From Lathyrus oleraceus (taxonomy: Eukaryota; Streptophyta; Magnoliopsida; Fabales; Fabaceae): a stretch of 64,000 nt of DNA. Of this stretch, positions 46,053 through 57,243 are shown piece after piece. Under the pieces are notes generated by a model. The model made no database searches and was not told the DNA's origin. It saw only the letters and a list, made by a program, of their open reading frames with translations. Every line of letters begins with the position of its first letter. Position 1 is the stretch's first letter. The DNA is taken from assembly GCF_024323335.1 (NCBI RefSeq), contig NC_066581.1, positions 443,573,816 through 443,637,815 on the forward strand, given 5' to 3'. The position numbers and the translations under genes are program-made.

Positions 46053-49000
46053 TTATGCGAAGTATTTTTTGACTACATCTGAGTTAACAGGGGACGGAAA
46101 ATCTTCACCGTCCATAGTTGTAAGCATCAAGGCTCCACCGGAGAAAACCTTCTTCACAACATATGGACCTTCATAATTAGGAGTCCACTTGCCCCTGTTA
46201 TCTGTACCGGGAGGAAGGATCCTCTTCAAAACTAGATCACCAGTTTGATAGCTCCGAGGACGCACTTTTTGATCAAAGGCTCTCTTCATCCTTCTCTGAT
46301 ACAACTGCCCATGGCACACAACTGCTAGCCGTCTTTCTTCGATAAGGCTTAACTTATTAAACCTTGTCTGAATCCACTCGGCTTCGTCAAGCTTGACATC
46401 CAACAAAACCGTCAGAGAAGGTATCTCCACTTCAACTGGTAGGACTGCTTCCATACCATACACAAGGGAGTAAGGGGTTGCCCCGATCGACGTACGTACT
46501 GAGGTACGGTACCCATGCAAAGCTAAAGGCAGCATCTCATGCCAATCCTTGTACGTCACGACCATCTTCTGCACAATCTTCTTGATGTTCTTGTTTGCCG
46601 CCTCTACAACACCATTCATCTTTGGTCTGTAAGGAGAAGAATTGTGATGTTCAATCTTGAAATCTTTACACAGCTCTTTCATCATCTTGTTATTGAGATT
46701 CGAACCATTGTCAGTGATGATTCTCTCAGGAACTCCATAACGACAGATGATTTCTTTCTTGATGAACCGGACAACCACTTGTTTGGTAACATTAGCATAG
46801 GATGTTGCTTCCACCCACTTGGTGAAGTAATCAATCGCAACCAAGATGAAGCGGTGTCCATTGGAAGCAGTAGGCTCAATCTTCCCAATCATATCAATCC
46901 CCCACATGGCGAATGGCCAAGGCGAATTCATGACATTCAAAGGACTTGGTGGTACATGCACCTTATCAGCATAAATTTGACACTTATGGCATTTCCGAGC
47001 ATACTTGAAACAATCGGATTCCATAGTCATCCAATAATAACCGGCTCTCAACAGTTTCTTGGACATTGCATGACCACCAGCATGGGTACCAAACGAACCT
47101 TCACGCACTTCCTGCATCAACATGTTTGCCTCGTGTCTATCCACGCATCTGAGCAAGACCATGTCAAAGTTCCTCTTATACAGCACATCATCCTGATTCA
47201 AATAAAAGCTTCCAGCTAGCCTCCTCAGGGTTTTCTTGTCATTCCTTGACGCACCTTCAGGATACTCCTGAGTCTTGAGGAAGTTCTTGATGTCATAATA
47301 CCACGGTTTCTCATCAATCACAATAGACTCGGCTGCAAACACATACGCAGCCCTCTCGAGTCGATTCACCGCAACATGTGGCACATGATTCCACCAATGA
47401 ACTTTGATCATAGAGGATAAAGTAGCCGAAGCATCGGCCATCTGATTCTCGTCCCGGGGGACATGATACAACTTTACCTTTTTGAAGAACGTCAGTATTC
47501 TTCTGGTGTAATCTCTATAAGGAATCAAATGTGGCTGATTCGTATTCCAATCTCCATTGACCTGATTGATCACTAGAGCGGAATCTCCATAAATGTCAAG
47601 CGTTTTGATTCTCAGATCAATGGCTTCTTCTATCCCCATGATACAAGCCTCATACTCAGCTTCATTGTTGGTGACGTCAAAAGTCAATCTAGCAGAGAAA
47701 GGTATATGTGCACCTTTGGGATTAATCAATACTGCCCCAACACCGTTGCCGTTCATATTCACAGCCCCATCAAACATCAGTGTCCACTTGTCATCAGGAT
47801 CCGGTCCTTCCTCGACAAGAGGCTCTTCACAATCTTTCATCTTAAGATACATGATGTCTTCATCTGGGAATTCAAACATCATAGGCTGATAATCGTCGAT
47901 CGGTTGCTCAGCAAGGTAGTCTGACAGAATACTACCTTTAATGGCCTTCTGAGACGTGTATTGAATATCATATTCTGTTAAGATCATCTGCCATCGAGCA
48001 ACGCGCCCGGTGAGAGCCGGCTTCTCAAAGATGTACTTCACTGGATCCATCTTAGAAATCAATAAGGTAGTATGGTTCAACATATACTGCCTCAGTCGGC
48101 GAGCAGCCCAGGCCAAAGCACAGCAAGTTTTCTCGAGCAGTGAATATCTTGTGTCACAGTCGATAAACTTTTTGCTAAGGTAGTATATGGGATGCTCTTT
48201 TCGACCAGACTCGTCATGTTGTCCCAATACACACCCCATCGAATTCTCGGTCACTGATAGGTACATTATCAATGGTCTCCCTGGAACTGGAGGTATCAGG
48301 ATTGGAGGTTTCTACAAATACTCCTTTATCTTGTCAAAAGCTTTCTGACAGTCATCATTCCACCTGATTGCTTGATTCTTTCTGAGCAATTTGAAAATTG
48401 GTTCACACATGGCAGTTAGGTGAGATATGAACCTTGCAATGTAGTTCAACCTCCCTAAAAACCCGCGGACTTGCTTTTCAGTTTTCGGTTCAGGTATCTC
48501 TTGAATAGCTTTGACTTTTGCTGGATCAACCTCAATCCCTTTCTCACTGACAATGAAGCCTAACATCTTTCCAGATCTCACGCCAAACGTACACTTGTTT
48601 GGATTCAGCCTCAGTTTGAACTTTCTCAATCTGTCAAACAACTTCTGCAAATTAACCAGGTGCTCCTCTTCTGTCTGCGACTTCGCAATCATATCATCCA
48701 CGTACACTTCAATCTCTTTGTGCATCATGTCATGAAAGAGAGTCGTCATAGCCCTCTGATAGGTAGCACCGGCATTCTTCAGCCCAAATGGCATCACCTT
48801 ATAGCAGAACGTGCCCCAAGGTGTAATGAATGTCGTCTTTTCCATGTCTTCTGGCGCCATTTTAATCTGGTTATAACCCGAGAAACCATCCATGAAAGAG
48901 AATACCGAGGATTTAGCCGTATTATCAACCAATATATCAATGTGAGGTAATGGGAAATCATCTTTCGGACTCGCTCTGTTCAAATCCCGGTAATCGACAC

Positions 49001-49530
49001 ACATTCTGACTTTGCCATCCTTCTTCGGCACAGGAACGATGTTGGCCACCCACGGGGGATAACTTGTAACAGCCAGAAAACCCGCATCCCACTGCTTCTG
49101 AACCTCTTCCTTGATCTTGACAGCCATATCAGGACTCGTTCTCCGAAGCTTCTGCTTGACCGAAGGACACTCTTTTCTGAGGGGTAGTCGATCCACCACA
49201 ATGTCTGTATCCAAACCAGGCATATCTTGATATGACCAGGCGAATATCTCCACATATTCTCTCAGCATCTCAATCAGCCTCCTCTTGACAGAGTCCTCTA
49301 AAGCAGCCCCAATCTTGATCTCTCTTCTGACGTCCTCAGTACCCAGATTAACAACCTCCAACTCCTCCTGATGAGGTTGGATGACCCTTTCCTCCTGCTT
49401 CAGCAATCTGACCAATTCTGCGGGGAGTTCACAGTCTTCCTCACTCTCCTCTTCAGCTTGGTAGATGGGAATATCAAAATCATACTGAGCCATAACAGAA
49501 TTGTTCATAGTGGATTCCGTGGGATCACTT
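46053..49530 (-). pseudogene. Element J pol: RT, RNase H, archaeal-type RNase H, integrase; one in-frame stop
   Basis: Second exon of the polyprotein, one frame from about 49530 (Met at 49508) to 46053. RT: VDYRDLN at residues 171-177, FMDG with Asp207, YVDD at 269-272. A TAG at 48314-48312 follows KIKEYL, probably from CAG. Beyond it, numbered from 48272, is RNase H 1 (residues 3-70), degenerate at its first acidic position (VTENSMG). Next is a second RNase H of archaeal type with Asp168, Glu206, Asp230 and Asp280. The integrase has an HHCC finger (His397, His401, Cys428, Cys431) and a DDE triad Asp460-Asp521-Glu557 (35-residue gap). The C-terminal part ends VVKKYFA. The dual RNase H is a Tat-lineage trait. 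Only the one stop blocks the frame. Confidence 0.92.
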
Positions 49531-49778
49531 CTACCTGTTAATGCCTTGTTTTAGAAAAAGAGTTCAAGAAAGTCACAAAAAAACAAAAACATTGCCATTT
49601 TTATTGTTTTGGAAAAAATGAAAACAAAAATAGAAAGACAGGGATCACAAAATTTGATTGCAAAACATCCTTTTATAATGATAATCATTAAAAACATGAT
49701 GAGGCCCTACAATGAACCACTACGCCTTGGGCAGAACGTAGGGTTTTCATGCAAACTGAAAAAACAAAAGAAAATTAC
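49531..49778 (-). other. Putative Ogre intron between protease and RT exons of element J
   Basis: Donor GTAATT at 49778-49773 overlaps the gag-pro stop, as in element A. Of the possible acceptors, CAGGTAG ending at 49531 restores frame (2+1 split codon), whereas the CAG four bases upstream would not. Length 248 bases, AT-rich with T-tracts. Inferred, no RNA evidence. Confidence 0.5.
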
Positions 49779-52700
49779 TCTGTCTGAAGAGTAACTTGGA
49801 CCACTTCTTCAGCCGTCCAGTTGTTGATAGACTCCCCTGGTGCACACGGGTGAACCCAGTTGTCTAAATCGCAATCACCGTCACAGTCTTCACTACTAGT
49901 TGCAAAGACGTCACCGTGGTTCATCAGCCCAGCGCTGGTAAAGGTACTCGGACCCGCCTGCACACTCTGCTCTGCTTGGAGAGGCTCATAACCAATGCCA
50001 AATTTGTCTTCTTTGACAGGCAAGTCCACCATCTTGCCCCAACCCTCAGCTTTACCGGAGTCAACAACCTCTTTGGCCTGCTTGTACGAAGCAATCGAAG
50101 CACCTGGCTTCCTCTGATCGGCGTACCCCACTTTCTCAAGAGCCACAGTCTCAAACGCCTGGCATAAGGTTTCGTGGATCTCGCCATCCACCTCGACATA
50201 TTTGAACGAGGACAGGTGACTCACCAATATATCTTCTTCGCCACACACGGTCACAATCTGACCGTTCCAGCCATACTTGAGCTTTTGGTGGAGAGTCGAC
50301 GAGACTGCCCCTGCTGCGTGAATCCACGGACGCCCCAACAAACAACTGTAGGCGGGCTGAATGTCCATAACATAGAAGATTATATCAAAGACCTCCGGAC
50401 CTATCTTCACTGGCAAAGTAACTTCCCCAAACACAGAGCGTTTGGATCCGTCGAAAGCACGAACGATCAGGTCACTAGGAGTAAGCACAACTCCTTCGAC
50501 ATCAATCTTCTTCAGAATCTGCTTCGGCAAGACATTCAGAGAAGAACCGGTGTCTACCAACACGTGAGACAACACTGCCCCCTTGCATTCCATAGTGATG
50601 TGCAAAGCTTTGTTATGATTACGTCCTTCAGGCGTTAAGTCTAGGTCAGTGAATCCTACACCATGCCTGGTGCTCACATTGGCCATCACACCCTCCAGTT
50701 GGTTGACGAAAATCTCTTGAGGTACGTAAGCCATGTTCAGCATCTTCAATAAGGCATTACGATGTGCCTCAGAGCACAACATCAAAGAGAGTATTGAAAT
50801 CTTGGACGGAGTCTGATTAAGTTGATCTACGATCTTATAATCACTCTTCTTTATGATCTTCATAAACTCCTCCGCGTCCTTTTCAAATGAACCCTCAGGC
50901 ACCTCCTTCTGAGTCGGTTCTTCGTCGACAATAACCTGTTTGCCCTTTGACTTGGCGGAAGCCTCAGCATTAGCATCTCTCAACGGCTGAGGAGCAAACA
51001 GTCGTCCACTTCGAGTAAAACCTCCTGGTCCACCAACGTTGTCCACAACGGGACTCACAACCACAGGAGTTTTAACTGGTGCACTGATCGTCATAGGCGT
51101 TTGATTTGCTGGCCTTGTCTGATTATCAGCCCTTCTGTTGCTGCGGTAGGCATTATTATAACTCCATGGCACAACCCTACTATTCTCAACTGGTCTTCTT
51201 CCAGACGCAACGATAGTAGTTGGAGCACTGATGGTTACAGGCGCGGAAATGGTAACTGGGGTACCACCTATTGCAGGTGCACTAGCAACCCTCTGGCCTC
51301 GTCCTTCAGACGGTTTAAAGTAGATGGTAACAGTTGACACTGTCCCACGATCTTGTACAACCCTCCTGAATTGCAGACAGCCCTCATCCATCATACCCTG
51401 GATACCGGCCCTCAACTGTGAGCAACCATTATCAGATTCTGCACAAGCAATACAACCCTCATCACAGCCCGGGTGAACACCATTCCTCAACAGACGGCCC
51501 TTTACCACAAGCAGAGAAGTCTGAACATCATCAACACTGACAACAAGATTTTCAGCTTCTTCCCCTTCGACACAGTTCACCCTATGCCCACCATGCTGAG
51601 GCATAGGATTGTTCACGACGTTAGGCACTAGAGCGAAGTTGATCGTCTTGGCATCGATCAAATCTTGGACCTTGTGCTGGAAAGCCCGGCATTTCTTAGT
51701 ATGGTGCCCTGGTGCCCCGGAGTGAAAGTCACAACGGACGTTGGCGTCGTACCCAGGAGGCAATACTGTAGGCGGAGCCATGGTACGCAACTCAACAAAC
51801 CCCAACCTGAGTAGTTCGGGCAGCAGTTCGGCGTACGACATGGGTAGCGGATCAAAACGTCGATCAAGCATCCTTTGCCTGGGCTGATACTGACGTTGCT
51901 GTTGTTGTTGTTGTTGTTGCGGTTGTTGAACTCTTTGTTGTTGACGAGGTTGAGGTGTCGGGATTGTCACTCCAGCAACCTGACGGTACTGATTTCTGTT
52001 CTGATTTCCTCTGTACACATTCCCTCGGTGTTGTACAGCATTAGTTTCACCCTCTCTTCGGCGAGGTGCCCCAGAGAAAGGTTTCTTAGATGATGAACCC
52101 ACGTCTTGGATCTTACCGGCCTTGATCAAACTTTCAGTTCTCTCACCATAAATGACGACATCAGAGAAACTACCGAATGGGCAGCTTCCCATCCGGTCCA
52201 TGAATACTCCTTGTAGCGTGCCAATAAACATGTCTGTCAACTCCCTCTCCAGCATAGGGGGTTGAACTCTCGCAGCCAGTTCACGCCACCTCTGGGCGTA
52301 CTCCTTGAAGCTTTCGTTGGACTTCTGACATAGACTCTGCAGCTGAGTCCGGCTAGGCGCCATATCCATGTTGTGCTTGTATTGCCTCAAGAAGGCCTCA
52401 CCCAGATCCCTCCAACAGCGGATAGAATCTCTCTTAAGCTCCATGTACCAATCCAAGGAAGCCCCAGATAGACTGTCCTTGAAAAAGTACATCCACATCT
52501 TCTCATCATCCGTGTAGGCAGAGATTTTCCTGTAGTAAGCCTGCACATGGGTGCGAGGGCAAGAAGTACCGTTGTATTTATCAAAAGATGGCGCCTTGAA
52601 TTTATAAGGGATTCTCAAGCCTTCCACTAACCCCATATTGGTAACATCAAAACCGAGAGAATTCTGACATTCCATAGCCCGGATCTTCTCAGCAAGGGCA

Positions 52701-53101
52701 TCAACTTTACGATCTCTCTCATCAACCCTTCCCAAAACGTCTTCGTCTTCACTGAGCAGAGTGAACATATCCTCTTGTCTGTCAACAATCGGAGCCTGAT
52801 TACGGGCCTGAGCACGGACTACTCTGGCATTAGCGGTATCTGGAGCAATAGGTTGACCGTTGATTCGAATACCCCTAATTTCATCCCCTACAGCATAGTT
52901 GTTGATGGGCACAGCCGCAGTAGGGTTGTCATTGATCGGGCCTCCCTCTGGCAGAGCCTGGTTGGCCGGTGGAATTACAGCTTCTTGTCTCTGAACTAGA
53001 GCTCGAGGTTCTTCTTGACCTTGTGCAACCCCTTGCATCATATGCATGAACTGGGCCATGTTAGCCCTCATCTCAGCTAACTCAGCTTGCACTTGATCCA
53101 T
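49775..53101 (-). CDS. Element J gag-protease polyprotein (1108 aa, intact)
   Basis: Start at MDQVQAELAEMRANM, aligned with element A. Short N-terminal coiled coil (1-25), linker, gag domain at about 175-320 (CPRTHVQAYYRK, YAQRWRELAARVQPP), Gln-rich tract at 388-402, zinc-knuckle variant Cys457, His460, His466, Cys471, and a Cys-rich patch at 546-575. The aspartic protease has the DTGS motif at Asp850, with the usual LLGRPWIHAAGAV segment at 922-934. Gag packages the RNA in the cytoplasm and the protease cleaves the polyprotein. No stop or frameshift, the only such large Ogre frame in the window. It ends in the putative intron and so would be made alone from unspliced RNA, or fused to RT after splicing. 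Confidence 0.92.
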   Translation of the reverse strand: MDQVQAELAEMRANMAQFMHMMQGVAQGQEEPRALVQRQEAVIPPANQALPEGGPINDNPTAAVPINNYAVGDEIRGIRINGQPIAPDTANARVVRAQARNQAPIVDRQEDMFTLLSEDEDVLGRVDERDRKVDALAEKIRAMECQNSLGFDVTNMGLVEGLRIPYKFKAPSFDKYNGTSCPRTHVQAYYRKISAYTDDEKMWMYFFKDSLSGASLDWYMELKRDSIRCWRDLGEAFLRQYKHNMDMAPSRTQLQSLCQKSNESFKEYAQRWRELAARVQPPMLERELTDMFIGTLQGVFMDRMGSCPFGSFSDVVIYGERTESLIKAGKIQDVGSSSKKPFSGAPRRREGETNAVQHRGNVYRGNQNRNQYRQVAGVTIPTPQPRQQQRVQQPQQQQQQQQRQYQPRQRMLDRRFDPLPMSYAELLPELLRLGFVELRTMAPPTVLPPGYDANVRCDFHSGAPGHHTKKCRAFQHKVQDLIDAKTINFALVPNVVNNPMPQHGGHRVNCVEGEEAENLVVSVDDVQTSLLVVKGRLLRNGVHPGCDEGCIACAESDNGCSQLRAGIQGMMDEGCLQFRRVVQDRGTVSTVTIYFKPSEGRGQRVASAPAIGGTPVTISAPVTISAPTTIVASGRRPVENSRVVPWSYNNAYRSNRRADNQTRPANQTPMTISAPVKTPVVVSPVVDNVGGPGGFTRSGRLFAPQPLRDANAEASAKSKGKQVIVDEEPTQKEVPEGSFEKDAEEFMKIIKKSDYKIVDQLNQTPSKISILSLMLCSEAHRNALLKMLNMAYVPQEIFVNQLEGVMANVSTRHGVGFTDLDLTPEGRNHNKALHITMECKGAVLSHVLVDTGSSLNVLPKQILKKIDVEGVVLTPSDLIVRAFDGSKRSVFGEVTLPVKIGPEVFDIIFYVMDIQPAYSCLLGRPWIHAAGAVSSTLHQKLKYGWNGQIVTVCGEEDILVSHLSSFKYVEVDGEIHETLCQAFETVALEKVGYADQRKPGASIASYKQAKEVVDSGKAEGWGKMVDLPVKEDKFGIGYEPLQAEQSVQAGPSTFTSAGLMNHGDVFATSSEDCDGDCDLDNWVHPCAPGESINNWTAEEVVQVTLQTE

Positions 53102-53499
53102 GTTCCTTTGATGATTCAGTCTCGTTGAATACCGGTGCGGTCTCTGATCAGCTATCCTGCCTGAACACAGGAATCAAAGTGAGAAGTCACGAACAAGAAC
53201 ACCTGCTATGCAAAATGATATGAGTATGATGTTAATGATGCGTATGATGCACATGATATGTTCATCTCTCAGGCATTCAAAGAGCCTGACTCATCCTCAA
53301 AAGATGGCAACCTGCAACAACAAGAGAACAACATACAAGATAAATGAGATCAAAATGAAACACCAACAACCTTATCTATAAATAAGAGCAACAAGCTCAT
53401 ACAACAGAGTCAACAAAGATCCAAATAAACGGAGTACGACAATGAATCACATCCAACAAGCCTGGAGGTGATTCTCAACATACATATCAAAGATATAAA
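53102..53499 (-). other. Element J spacer between ORF1 and gag
   Basis: No gene. The gag frame is open upstream of the Met and encodes HRYSTRLNHQRN, similar to the segment before the Met in element A. AGCAGGTGT near 53200 is shared with A and is a possible acceptor site. Confidence 0.5.
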
Positions 53500-55139
53500 C
53501 TAAGACAAACGGTCTCCCGGAATGAGAGTCTTCAGGTACTGGCACTGGTCTATCAACAGGGCGCATTCTGAACATTCTGGTAGAGGGGTGATCTTCTCCT
53601 TCAATTGTCTTCTAAGCTCTACAACTTCTCCTCCAAGATGGTTCTCTGATGCCTGTCTCAAGTCAACCTCCTTCTTCAACTGGATGTCTTTGTCTCTGAG
53701 TTGCTTCTCCAGGTCTTTGATCTTCTTCTGATAACTGGCTTCAGCTCTCTGCAGCCTCAAGCACTCCCGGTGTTCTGCATCTAACATGGATTCCATCTCC
53801 TCGTAGGATCTCTTCTTGCTTCTCAGTCTACTAGCATCTACTCCATGCACTCCTCTGAGTTGATGAGCCAAGTTTAACCTATCAGCTTTGGCTTTGTAAA
53901 GCTCCATCTGGGTATCCTGCTCCTTCTCTCTCAACCGGCGATTCTCCATCAGGGCTTGCTTGTAGTGCTCAGCAGGCACACTCTCAGCAAGGATCAAAGG
54001 TGGTTGCTCCTGCAACGGCTCCGTCCTATCATAGGGTAACAACAAAGTTTCCACTCTCTTCTTGACCCAATCAGTGTAATCAGGAATAGCAATGGCAAAC
54101 TTCTTCCCTAAGACAGATCCATCCTTCACACCAATAGCCTTCCAAGCTCTTCCTATCTGCTCCAATCTAGCCGGGTCACTCTGCTTCTCAAAATACACAC
54201 TTTCAGCTACCTCAGCCTCAAGTGGTTTTCCCTTCATTACAAACCCTAACTGGCGAAGATAAAGAACCGGGTTGTAATTGATGCAACCCTTAGTCCCTAC
54301 AAGTGGCACATTCCGGAACTCTCCGCAGCTCATAATGACGTTACGCACATCCATCCGGTATGACTGCTATCTGATACATAGGAGGTAAGGGACATAATCC
54401 TCTGAGTCCACTTATGAGTGCTCTGAGCATCCACAAAAGGTCCACTGACTGGCAGGAGAGACATGAACCATTTGAGCAAAAGAGGTAGACAACATCTGAT
54501 AGCCCCACCCTTACCATGCCTACTGTGAATAGCATAATAAGTGTCAGCTAACAGAGTAGGAACTGGATTCCCTCCAATGAAGATAATGACTGCAGCGTAG
54601 TCAACAAAATTAGGCATACTCGGGAACAAGACAATCCCATAGATCATGACGGCCAACTGAGCCTGAAAAGCTTCCCAATTCCCCTTCTCTGCTTCCTCTC
54701 TAGCAACCCTCAACAGAAACTTCAAAGGCAATCCTACAACATCCCCACTGGGCTTCCAACTATCACTGATCTCCTTGACACTCAAATGAAGAGCTCTAGC
54801 AATAACCCTGAAATCGACCTCCTTGGGCACATCCAAGAAAGGAACCTGATGCTGAATCGGGACACTCAGCAGAATAGAATACTCTTCAAGAGTAGGCGCC
54901 AACTGATAATCTTGAAAGGTGAAACAATGAAGCTCTGGGTCGTAGAACTGAAGAAGAGTCTGCAACGGCACCGGATCAACTACCATCTTCAACAGCGTCA
55001 GAATATCTCCATACTGGTCAACAAACCCCTTCTGGTTACCACTGGTCATAAGGCTACTCAACTCAATCAGAGACGTCAAAGGCTCACGGTGAAAGCTGTA
55101 GGAACAAGTCTTCCGCTTCGGCTCTGGGACTGTTGCCAT
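53500..55139 (-). pseudogene. Ogre ORF1 protein of element J, one frameshift
   Basis: Start chosen at the ATG at 55139 (MATVPEPKRK) by alignment with A. The N-terminal domain has FYDPELHCFTFQDYQLAPTLEEYSILL, as in A. The frame shifts at about 54360-54375: the first frame runs into a stop at 54330, the second carries the rest to 53500. The C-terminal 170 residues are strongly coiled-coil (long heptad-like stretches such as LEKQLRDKDIQLKKEVDLR) and longer than in A. Ends CSECALLIDQCQYLKTLI. Function unknown; conserved in two divergent elements, so it was probably useful to the element. Confidence 0.82.
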
Positions 55140-55434
55140 CTCTCTCAGTGAATAGACTCTAGAATGTACCTGAGAAATGATATGCATGCAGAGATTAGCT
55201 TTTCTTTTTCTTTTTTTTCTTTTTTTTTTCAATTCTTTTTTTATTGCGTATTTTTTTGAAAATAAACATGCTATGATGCAAATGATGCAGACAAGACTGG
55301 CTGGTTGTGCATCTCAGAACGCAGGATCGAAGCTTCGGTTTAAACTCAGAACCCCAAATCCATCTGAAACCCAAAGTCAACTGAGAAACTGTCATCTGAA
55401 CCCAAAGTCACCAACAGGACCACAAGTCACCAAC
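55140..55434 (-). other. Element J leader, ORF1-proximal part
   Basis: Non-coding. Contains a T-rich run at 55198-55260 (plus strand), then unremarkable sequence to the copia insertion site. Continues at 63691. Confidence 0.65.
55430..55434. other. Target site duplication, left copy (CCAAC)
   Basis: CCAAC directly before the copia LTR; the same five bases follow the other LTR at 63691-63695. Confidence 0.9.
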
Positions 55435-56842
55435 TGAAATTCTAGTTATCAGACTTTGGATGTCCCACGGGTTGTTATGACATCCAATTCTGCACAGACA
55501 GGAATTATGCAGAACTTAACAGTAAGTGCAGTAAATAACACAAGTAATTGTTTACCCAGTTCAGTCCAACATGACCTACATCTGGGGGCTACCAAGCCAC
55601 GGAGGAAATCCACTATTAGTAGTATCAATTCAAAGCTAAACTCACCCGTTTACAACTTATCACTTAATCCCTACCCAATGCAATTTCAATCTTAACCTAA
55701 GATCAGAGTTCCTACTCACTCCCCCTCAATCACCTCAGTGATTACTATCTTTAAACAATATTAAAGGCAAGTTGAAGTCACACTTCAAACAACTCTTGAT
55801 TGTGCTTCACAGCTTTAATCAAGATACACAGCACTCACGCTTAAAAGCTTTGAGCGACACAACACTTACAACTCAATGAACACCCTATGCCACGGCTATC
55901 ATCTACTTGATAATGGCTTGGCTTACAAGATACGTCTAATACAAGACTCACAAAAATACAGCAGTGAAGTATGATGGACACACAAAATCTTCACGCCTCA
56001 AAAAATAATCGAAACTGAATGAAGGAACGCCTTCCTTTTATATTGCAGTATCCTGGGCTTTCGCACCTGTATTCTCCTGAATTTAAGGTCACGCGAGTTC
56101 CCATAAATTCAACATTTAGGTTACTAACAAATAGGCTATTTGTTAGGTTCATTGAATGTAGCTTGGTTGTTGATTTTCTGGATTTTCTCTCAGTTGTTGA
56201 ATCCCTGAAGAATAGCCTGAGAAAAAGCTGAAACAGAAAACTGAACAACCTACAATATAGCATATGCTGTCAGGAATGAATGTCACGACATTCAGCTTGA
56301 CATCAAGGTCCATATGCTGAGTCTATTTTTCCAGAAAACAGACTGTACAATTTTGCTGACCTATACATGATCAAAATGACCATACTACAGTAACAGCTTA
56401 CATTAATAAATGTCAAAGTGTCCAACTTAACATTTACATGGCCTTAAGTTAGTTCTGTTATTCTCTTGAAGAACAAACTAAGTTACATGCTGAAGTATAG
56501 CAGAACACCACTTTGTCTAATGTTCAGTAGCTGCTGTCAATGATGAATGTCATAACATCCAGTTTGACATTCAGTCAGTAGGCCTTATGCCAGGTCTGGT
56601 CTTTCCTTGATAACTAGACTGGAAATAAATACTAAGTTCTGACAGAACACCTGCTGTTCTATTCCTTAGTATCTGTTGACAGATATGAATGTCACAGCAT
56701 CCAGTTTGACATTCACTAAATCCTGTGTTAGCTAGTCCTGCAGTAACTACAATGTAGTCACACATACATGTCATGACATCAGTCAAGACATTAGTAACCA
56801 TCTAGTGTTTTACCATATAATGCAGCCAATTAAACACCTACA
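55435..56842 (-). repeat. 3' LTR of the copia element (1408 bp)
   Basis: Minus strand TGTAGGTGTTT ... GAATTTCA. Aligns end to end with 62281-63690. Confidence 0.95.
56277..56715 (-). repeat. Three TGAATGTC hairpins in the copia LTR
   Basis: 56277-56294 has arms TGAATGTC/GACATTCA with a 2-base loop. 56544-56573 and 56686-56715 have arms TGAATGTCA/TGACATTCA with 12-base loops containing CATCCAGTT. The same trio is in the other LTR from about 63119. Confidence 0.8.
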
Positions 56843-56857
56843 AACTCCCCCTTTGGC
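56843..56857 (-). other. Polypurine tract of the copia element
   Basis: Minus-strand GCCAAAGGGGGAGTT directly before the 3' LTR. Confidence 0.85.
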
Positions 56858-57243
56858 AAATTTTTGGCTAAAACACTTTGATCCCCATAACAGAGTTCAT
56901 AGCAGCGGAATCACACACCTAGCAGGAATTAATACTAGCTAATACACTCAGAGTGGCAGCACACTCACACACATGGAAGTTAAAAAAAACTTCACACAGC
57001 AGCATACACATACAGAAGTTAAATCTAAACTTCAACACACAGCCGCTGCAGGGGAGGAATCTGTCATCATGAGAGTCTGTTGTAGAGACCCACTCTGTTT
57101 GTCAGGGGTTACTCCCCCTTTTTGTCAAAAATGTTGCCAAAGCCAACAACATAACCAGAGAATAACGACAGAGTTACAGACTTGGTTTTACTTCACAGTT
57201 TCAACCAATTTACCATCCACTTGATCTTGCTTCACAGCTTTGA
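56858..57243 (-). other. Copia 3' spacer
   Basis: About 390 bases between the end of the short post-pol frame and the polypurine tract. No gene or clear repeat seen. Confidence 0.5.

Noticed and set aside
45820..46176. 118-codon plus-strand frame
   Set aside because: It overlaps the end of integrase in antisense and a duplicated 61-bp 3' UTR block; composition is repeat-driven.
46539..47219. 226-codon plus-strand frame
   Set aside because: Shadow of the integrase/RNase H coding strand of element J; no recognisable domain.
55456..55695. 79-aa frame, almost identical at 62302-62541
   Set aside because: Present only because both copia LTRs carry it; no start context or domain.
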